A stretch of 10,239 nt of DNA from Anaerolineae bacterium (GTDB lineage Bacteria; Chloroflexota; Anaerolineae; J102), in the NCBI GenBank assembly GCA_027036755.1, contig JALWDV010000539.1:1-10239 (forward strand). Direction: 5' to 3'. The notes under the pieces are model-generated. The model did not search any database. It was not told the origin of the DNA and worked only from the letters and a program-made list of their open reading frames with translations. Numbering within the stretch: position 1 is the stretch's first letter; the number at the start of each line of letters is the position of its first letter. Shown here piece after piece: positions 7,057 to 10,239 of the stretch. The position numbers were made by a program, and so were the translations under genes.

Positions 7057-7482
7057 ATGCGCTCGTATTTGGCCCGAGATGTTATGACTTCGCCCGCGGT
7101 TTCCGTGCGTTGGGACGCCACCGTGCTGGAAGCTTCCGCACTCATGGAAGAAAAGAACATCCGCCGCCTGCCCGTCGTCGATGAAGACGACATCCTCATC
7201 GGCATCATCAGCGACGGCGATGTGCGGGAAGCCCTCTCCATCTACAACGTCACCAATCCCTACGCGCCGGATCAGGATGAAATTCTGTTGGCGGTGGATG
7301 AGATCATGTCCACGCCCGTCTTTGCAGTGGGCCCGGAGGAGCACCTGCGCACCGTGGTGCAACTGATGCTGGAGCACAAGATCGGCGGCGTGCCGGTCAT
7401 CGATGACCATCGGCATCCTGTGGGCGTCATCACCGAATCCGACCTGTTTCGGCTGATGCTGGAGGAGTGGGGCCAGGTCTAA
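7057..7482 (+). CDS. Tandem CBS-domain protein (second of two)
   Basis: This 141-residue protein is also a bare pair of CBS domains. Domain 1 (about 1-63) begins LARDVMTSPAVSV and ends ILIGIISDGDV; domain 2 (about 83-138) begins VDEIMSTPVFAV and ends PVGVITESDLF. The RRLPVVDEDD and GGVPVIDDHR segments match the equivalent positions of the neighbour, so the two genes are tandem paralogues that have diverged considerably. A linker rich in acidic residues (NPYAPDQDE) separates the domains. Bateman modules dimerise and change shape on binding nucleotides; the two neighbours might form a mixed dimer, which is inference. The start is fixed by a good Shine-Dalgarno at 7044-7050. A promoter-like sequence begins one base after the stop codon and a terminator follows about 50 bp later. 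Confidence 0.92.
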   Translation: MRSYLARDVMTSPAVSVRWDATVLEASALMEEKNIRRLPVVDEDDILIGIISDGDVREALSIYNVTNPYAPDQDEILLAVDEIMSTPVFAVGPEEHLRTVVQLMLEHKIGGVPVIDDHRHPVGVITESDLFRLMLEEWGQV

Positions 7483-7483
7483 A

Positions 7484-7512
7484 TTGACATTTGAGCCGCC
7501 TCTGTGTATGCT
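7484..7512 (+). promoter_or_regulatory. Strong promoter-like site directly after the second CBS gene
   Basis: TTGACA (7484-7489, perfect -35 consensus) is followed 17 bp later by TATGCT (7507-7512, four of six matches). Transcription would begin near 7519 and meet the terminator at 7535-7563, giving an RNA of only about 45 nt with no useful reading frame. It may drive a very small RNA, be a remnant, or allow read-through towards argS. Confidence 0.5.
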
Positions 7513-7534
7513 GTTCATCTCCCTTGATTAACTG

Positions 7535-7563
7535 CCCTCCCCAGCCGCGGAGGGTTTTTCTTT
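7535..7563 (+). terminator. Rho-independent terminator after CBS pair
   Basis: CCCTCC (7535-7540) pairs perfectly with GGAGGG (7549-7554) across an 8-nt loop and is followed by TTTTTCTTT (7555-7563). This is the only classical intrinsic terminator in the window and should end the CBS transcription unit. Confidence 0.85.
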
Positions 7564-7605
7564 GACCCATTCATCGTAATTGCCAAGGTCGTTTTCGCTT
7601 GAATT

Positions 7606-7707
7606 AACCTGACAGGTTCCTTTGGCAGCGATTCAGAGCCTTGCACGCTTCGTTGCTGGCTGAAAACCGCACTTCTTACCGCCAGGATTACGAGAACCTG
7701 TCAGGTT
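7606..7707. repeat. Inverted repeat pair around AACCTG-N-CAGGTT
   Basis: AACCTGACAGGTTC (7606-7619) and GAACCTGTCAGGTT (7694-7707) are perfect 14-bp reverse complements, 74 bp apart. Each arm is itself nearly palindromic (AACCTG-N-CAGGTT). The interior shows no coding frame. Similar short palindromes occur as dispersed intergenic repeats in many bacteria; here they probably mark the ends of a small non-autonomous element. Confidence 0.65.
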
Positions 7708-7730
7708 TGGCTCCACTGCAAAAAGGTCAT

Positions 7731-7841
7731 TTCACCACGGAGACACGGAGGACACGGAGAAAATAGTGGTAGTTCACAGAGAAATTCCTCTCCAAATCTC
7801 ACCTTTTTCTTCCTCCGTGCGCTCTGTGCCTCCGTGTTGAA
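7731..7841. repeat. Fold-back element with triplicated CACGGAG units
   Basis: The left arm (7731-7760) carries three CACGGAG units starting at 7736, 7744 and 7753. The right arm (7812-7841) carries three inverted units (CTCCGTG, CTCTGTG, CTCCGTG, starting at 7813, 7822 and 7830). The arms pair at 24 of 30 positions around a 51-nt loop, and the unequal gaps between units (1 then 2 nt from the outside) are the same in both arms. It is a non-coding dispersed-repeat type; transcribed, it would make a long hairpin. Confidence 0.75.
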
Positions 7842-7897
7842 GGTTTTTTCAGTACAGCCAGGTTTGAGAAAAAAAGATAACCAACTCGCAGTTACAA

Positions 7898-8020
7898 ACG
7901 TCAGACGTCAAACGTCAAACGTTAAACGTCAAACATCAAGCCGTTATCGCCAAAGATGTGTCCCGCAATGAACCATGACATCGTTACAGCAGTGTGACGT
8001 GTGACGCTTGACGTTTTACG
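7898..8020. repeat. Inverted arrays of a 7-bp repeat (ACGTCAA type)
   Basis: Six head-to-tail heptamers occupy 7898-7939: ACGTCAG, ACGTCAA, ACGTCAA, ACGTTAA, ACGTCAA, ACATCAA. After 53 bp, four heptamers in the opposite sense occupy 7993-8020: TGTGACG, TGTGACG, CTTGACG, TTTTACG. Together they can fold into a long imperfect hairpin. The ACG core recurs every 7 bp. There are no spacers of CRISPR size and no coding frame. Confidence 0.8.
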
Positions 8021-8053
8021 GTCTTGGCGTGTCGCTCGTTGGCGGCTCCAACC

Positions 8054-8082
8054 TTCAAGGTTTGACATGTGAGCTGTATAGT
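8054..8082 (+). promoter_or_regulatory. Weak candidate argS promoter
   Basis: TATAGT (8077-8082, five of six -10 matches) has a poor -35, TTCAAG (8054-8059), 17 bp upstream, giving a leader of about 29 nt. A perfect TTGACA lies at 8062-8067, but no acceptable -10 sits 16-18 bp after it. No Shine-Dalgarno is visible before the argS ATG, so the signals for this gene remain uncertain. Confidence 0.35.
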
Positions 8083-8117
8083 CACTCCCATTCATCTTCT
8101 CTCACCACGTTCTCATC

Positions 8118-9815
8118 ATGATGATTCAATCCCAACTGGAAGATCTGATTGCGCAGGCTCTGAAAAAGGCCATGAAAAAGGGCAATCTGCCCAAATTTCC
8201 CATGCCGCCCGTCACCGTTAGCCGGCCGCGGCGCAAAGGACAGGGCGATTATTCCTGTGCGCTGCCCTTGCAGATCGTGCGCGAGGTGAACAAGGCGCTG
8301 AAGGCGCAGCAGGCGAGCAAGCTCGCGCCCATGCAAATCGGCGAAATTCTGATCCAGCGTCTGCCCGACGCCGATTTTCTGGATCGGGCGGAAGTGGCCA
8401 AACCGGGCTTCATCAACCTCTACCTCTCGCCCGCCTGGCTGGCCCGACAGGCCCACGCCATCTCCCAGGACGCCGCGGGCTATTACCACGTAGACCTGGG
8501 CGGAGGCAAGAAAGCGCAGGTGGAATTCGTCAGCGCCAATCCCACGGGCCCGCTGCATTTCGGCGGCGCTCGCAACGCGGCTATCGGCGACGCGCTCTCG
8601 CGGCTGCTGGAAAACAGCGGCTATCAGGTGCAGCGAGAATACTACATCAACGATCGCGGCGCCCAGATGGACACCTTCGCCATGACCCTGTGGCGGCGCT
8701 ACCAACAGCTCTTCGGAATGGATGTGGAGATTCCGGCCGACGGTTATCCCGGCGCGTACATGATCGAATATGCCGAGAAGATCAAGGCCGAACACGGCGA
8801 CAGCCTGCTGGCCCTGCCCGAGGAGGAAATCGCGCCTCGTTTCCGTGAACTGGGCCTGAAACTCGTTCTCGCCGAGCTGGCGGATGATCTGGCGATGATG
8901 AATGTCGTCTTCGATAGCTGGTTTTCGGAGCAAAGCCTGTACGACGACGGCACATTCGCCCGGGTGCACGCCATCCTGCGGGAACAAGACGACCTGTACG
9001 AGAAGGATGGCGCTGTCTGGTTCCGGGCCAGCAAATACATCGGCGGCGATCGGGACGAGGTGTTTGTGCGCTCCAATGGCGAGCCCGGCTACTTCGCCAG
9101 CGACATGGCCTATCACTATCACAAATTCATCGTGCGCGGCTTCGATTGGGTCATCAACGTGTGGGCGGTGGATCACCAGAATCAGGCCAAGCGCCTGCCC
9201 GGCGCGCTCAAAGCCTTTGGCATCGAGCCCGAACGCCTGACCATCGTCCTCTACGATCTGGTCACCCTCAAGCGCGGGGGCAAGGAGGTGAAAATCTCCA
9301 AGCGCTCGGGCGAGATCATCACCATGCGCGAGGTGCTGGAAGAGGTCGGCGCGGACGCGGCCCGCTACTTCCTGCTCAGCCACTCCAACGAGGCCCGCAT
9401 CGACTTCGACATCGACCTGGCCGTGGCCCAAAGCAGCGAGAATCCGGTGTACTACATCCAGTACGCGCACGCCCGCTCCGCCTCCATCCTGCGCAAAGCC
9501 GCGGACGCGAGCCTGGCCCCCAGCGCCGAACATCTCGACCTGCTGACCTGCCCCGAAGAGCTGGCTCTGTTGCGCAAGATGCTGCAACTGCCCGAGGTCG
9601 TGGTCAACGCCGTGGAGCATCTGGCCCCTCATCATCTGCCCCACTACGCGCTGGACCTAGCCAAGACCTACACCAACTTCTACGGCCATTGCCGCGTCAT
9701 CGATCCGGAGCAGAAGGACCTGACCGAGGCCCGGCTGATGCTGGTGCAGGCCGCCAAGGCCACGCTGGCCTATGCGCTGGGCCTGATGGGCATGTCGGCT
9801 CCCGAGGTGATGTAA
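8118..9815 (+). CDS. argS: Arginyl-tRNA synthetase
   Basis: ArgS is the cytoplasmic class I enzyme that charges tRNA-Arg with arginine using ATP. The 565-residue frame shows the whole family plan: an N-terminal ArgS-specific tRNA-binding domain (about 5-115), the Rossmann catalytic core beginning at VEFVSANPTGPLHFGGARN, where HFGG (147-150) replaces HIGH, the YINDRGAQ segment that follows, the second signature KISKR (392-396), and a C-terminal helical DALR anticodon-binding domain (about 440-565, from NPVYYIQYAHARS to the end). Nothing is truncated. Two consecutive ATGs (8118, 8121) open the frame and neither has a Shine-Dalgarno; the first is used here. The gene stands alone, flanked on both sides by repeat-filled spacers, and no terminator with a T-tract follows it. 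Confidence 0.96.
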   Translation: MMIQSQLEDLIAQALKKAMKKGNLPKFPMPPVTVSRPRRKGQGDYSCALPLQIVREVNKALKAQQASKLAPMQIGEILIQRLPDADFLDRAEVAKPGFINLYLSPAWLARQAHAISQDAAGYYHVDLGGGKKAQVEFVSANPTGPLHFGGARNAAIGDALSRLLENSGYQVQREYYINDRGAQMDTFAMTLWRRYQQLFGMDVEIPADGYPGAYMIEYAEKIKAEHGDSLLALPEEEIAPRFRELGLKLVLAELADDLAMMNVVFDSWFSEQSLYDDGTFARVHAILREQDDLYEKDGAVWFRASKYIGGDRDEVFVRSNGEPGYFASDMAYHYHKFIVRGFDWVINVWAVDHQNQAKRLPGALKAFGIEPERLTIVLYDLVTLKRGGKEVKISKRSGEIITMREVLEEVGADAARYFLLSHSNEARIDFDIDLAVAQSSENPVYYIQYAHARSASILRKAADASLAPSAEHLDLLTCPEELALLRKMLQLPEVVVNAVEHLAPHHLPHYALDLAKTYTNFYGHCRVIDPEQKDLTEARLMLVQAAKATLAYALGLMGMSAPEVM

Positions 9816-9856
9816 ATAACCTGTTTTGAAAATAGGATGATCGGTGATTGCTGAAG

Positions 9857-9871
9857 GTTGGCAAAGCCAAC
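9857..9871. other. Short hairpin GTTGGC-aaa-GCCAAC
   Basis: A perfect 6-bp stem with a 3-nt loop lies about 40 bp after the argS stop. It has no T-tract, so termination by it is doubtful. It could belong to the repeat element that starts 20 bp downstream. Confidence 0.45.
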
Positions 9872-9892
9872 GTCGGGCGAGTCTGCAACGGG

Positions 9893-9944
9893 CGTGATGC
9901 GTAATGCGTGAGGTCGTCACGCATCACGTATCACGCATTACGGG
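9893..9944. repeat. Inverted arrays of a 7-bp repeat (CGTGATG type)
   Basis: Three heptamers (CGTGATG, CGTAATG, CGTGAGG; 9893-9913) are followed after three bases by four in the opposite sense (TCACGCA, TCACGTA, TCACGCA, TTACGGG; 9917-9944). The 18-nt arms around the centre pair at 16 of 18 positions, making a tight hairpin. The heptad design with a CG-containing core resembles the array at 7898-8020, but the unit sequence differs. Confidence 0.75.
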
Positions 9945-10121
9945 ATTGGCTCCCCGCGCCTCCTTGGCCGCGAATCATATTCATACGCATCGGCGAACTG
10001 TCGCTAACTTTCTTATTTCCGATAACGGTAACTACTAAGCCTGTATTTCGCACATTAACAAGCCGAATAAAGAGACATAACGAGGGGGTGAAGGCGAGGA
10101 GGGGTGCTGGAGAGCGGGATG

Positions 10122-10162
10122 ACGCGTCCAAAAGAGGGGAAATTGAAGGTTTTCGGACGCGT
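10122..10162 (+). promoter_or_regulatory. Stem-loop in the 5' leader of the last gene
   Basis: ACGCGTCC (10122-10129) pairs perfectly with GGACGCGT (10155-10162). AAAA (10130-10133) and TTTT (10150-10153) extend the stem across a single bulged C, leaving a 16-nt purine-rich loop. It lies about 50 bp upstream of the start at 10211. It has no following T-tract, so it is more likely a leader structure than a terminator. Its function is unknown, and I do not recognise it as a known riboswitch. Confidence 0.4.
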
Positions 10163-10199
10163 TTCTGCGTTCCTGCTCGTTCACAAGGCGCGCAGGAAT

Positions 10200-10205
10200 A
10201 AGGAG
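10200..10205 (+). promoter_or_regulatory. Shine-Dalgarno site of the last gene
   Basis: AAGGAG, a strong match to the anti-Shine-Dalgarno, ends 5 nt before ATG 10211 and supports a real start there. Confidence 0.7.
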
Positions 10206-10210
10206 CGATA

Positions 10211-10239
10211 ATGGCAATCAGGTCAGGGGAAGGGGGGCG
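10211..10239 (+). CDS. Start of an unidentified gene (partial)
   Basis: An ATG with a well-placed AAGGAG opens a frame that runs off the window after nine codons (MAIRSGEGG). That is too little to assign a family. The strong ribosome binding site contrasts with the lack of one at mutS, the LCP gene and argS. The long non-coding leader with a stem-loop suggests that expression may be regulated, which is inference. Confidence 0.5.

Larger units (their letters stand above)
9816..10210. other. Non-coding spacer after argS
   Basis: This 395-bp gap has no credible gene on either strand. It holds a weak stem at the argS end (CCTGTTTT with AAAATAGG, 9820-9836), the GTTGGC hairpin, the heptamer inverted repeat, an AT-richer stretch (about 9970-10080) and a G/A-rich leader with a stem-loop before the next gene. 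A weak promoter candidate is TTAACA (10055-10060), 17 bp before TAACGA (10078-10083). No tRNA T-arm consensus was found. Confidence 0.6.

Noticed and set aside
7898..7939. Possible CRISPR array
   Set aside because: The repeats are only 7 bp and directly adjacent, with no unique spacers and no cas genes in the window.
8082..9644. 520-codon open frame on the - strand opposite argS
   Set aside because: Antisense to a complete arginyl-tRNA synthetase; no motif recognised.
9908..10201. 97-codon + strand frame after argS
   Set aside because: It begins inside the heptamer inverted repeat, has no ribosome binding site or domain, and runs through the leader of the next gene.
9816..10210. tRNA or other stable RNA gene after argS
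   Set aside because: No T-arm consensus or cloverleaf arms were found on reading the spacer; only small unrelated stems are present.

Overview
The window looks like chromosomal DNA of a GC-rich bacterium, most likely a member of the Chloroflexota (Anaerolineae/Caldilineae-like). That assignment is inference. It rests on the GC-rich coding style, weak use of Shine-Dalgarno sites, intergenic spaces packed with dispersed palindromic repeats, and the mixture of LCP, tandem CBS and arginyl-tRNA synthetase genes. All convincing genes are on the + strand. Long open frames on the - strand are codon-bias shadows.

Layout. (1) 2-715: C-terminal part of a GT4-type glycosyltransferase, cut by the window edge. 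(2) 837-4700: mutS, the mismatch-recognition ATPase, interrupted by an in-frame 437-residue intein (2670-3980). The intein sits inside the Walker A P-loop, between the catalytic Lys and the following Ser. It keeps all canonical splicing residues and both LAGLIDADG motifs, so it appears to be a full-length homing intein; removing it leaves an ordinary 850-residue MutS. (3) 4701-4932: a spacer with a 99-bp nested palindromic element. (4) 4933-6426: a membrane-anchored LytR-CpsA-Psr (LCP) protein with a C-terminal LytR_C domain. (5) 6524-6955 and 7057-7482: two tandem, paralogous proteins each made of two CBS domains. (6) 7483-8117: a 635-bp non-coding stretch with a promoter-like site closely followed by a terminator, then three different inverted-repeat elements. 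(7) 8118-9815: argS. (8) 9816-10210: a 395-bp non-coding stretch with another heptamer inverted repeat and a stem-loop leader. (9) 10211-end: the first nine codons of an unidentified gene with a clear ribosome binding site.

The genes do not form an obvious pathway. They cover surface glycan synthesis (glycosyltransferase, LCP), genome maintenance (mutS), nucleotide or ligand sensing (CBS pair) and translation (argS), and most appear to have their own promoters. Two observations stand out. The first is the intein splitting the MutS ATPase P-loop. The second is a recurring start architecture for mutS, the LCP gene and the first CBS gene: a sigma70-like -35/-10 pair ends only 6-9 nt before the ATG with no well-placed Shine-Dalgarno, which predicts leaderless or nearly leaderless mRNAs. 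For mutS and the LCP gene, the upstream in-frame TTG that a gene caller would choose is the first triplet of the probable -35 box.
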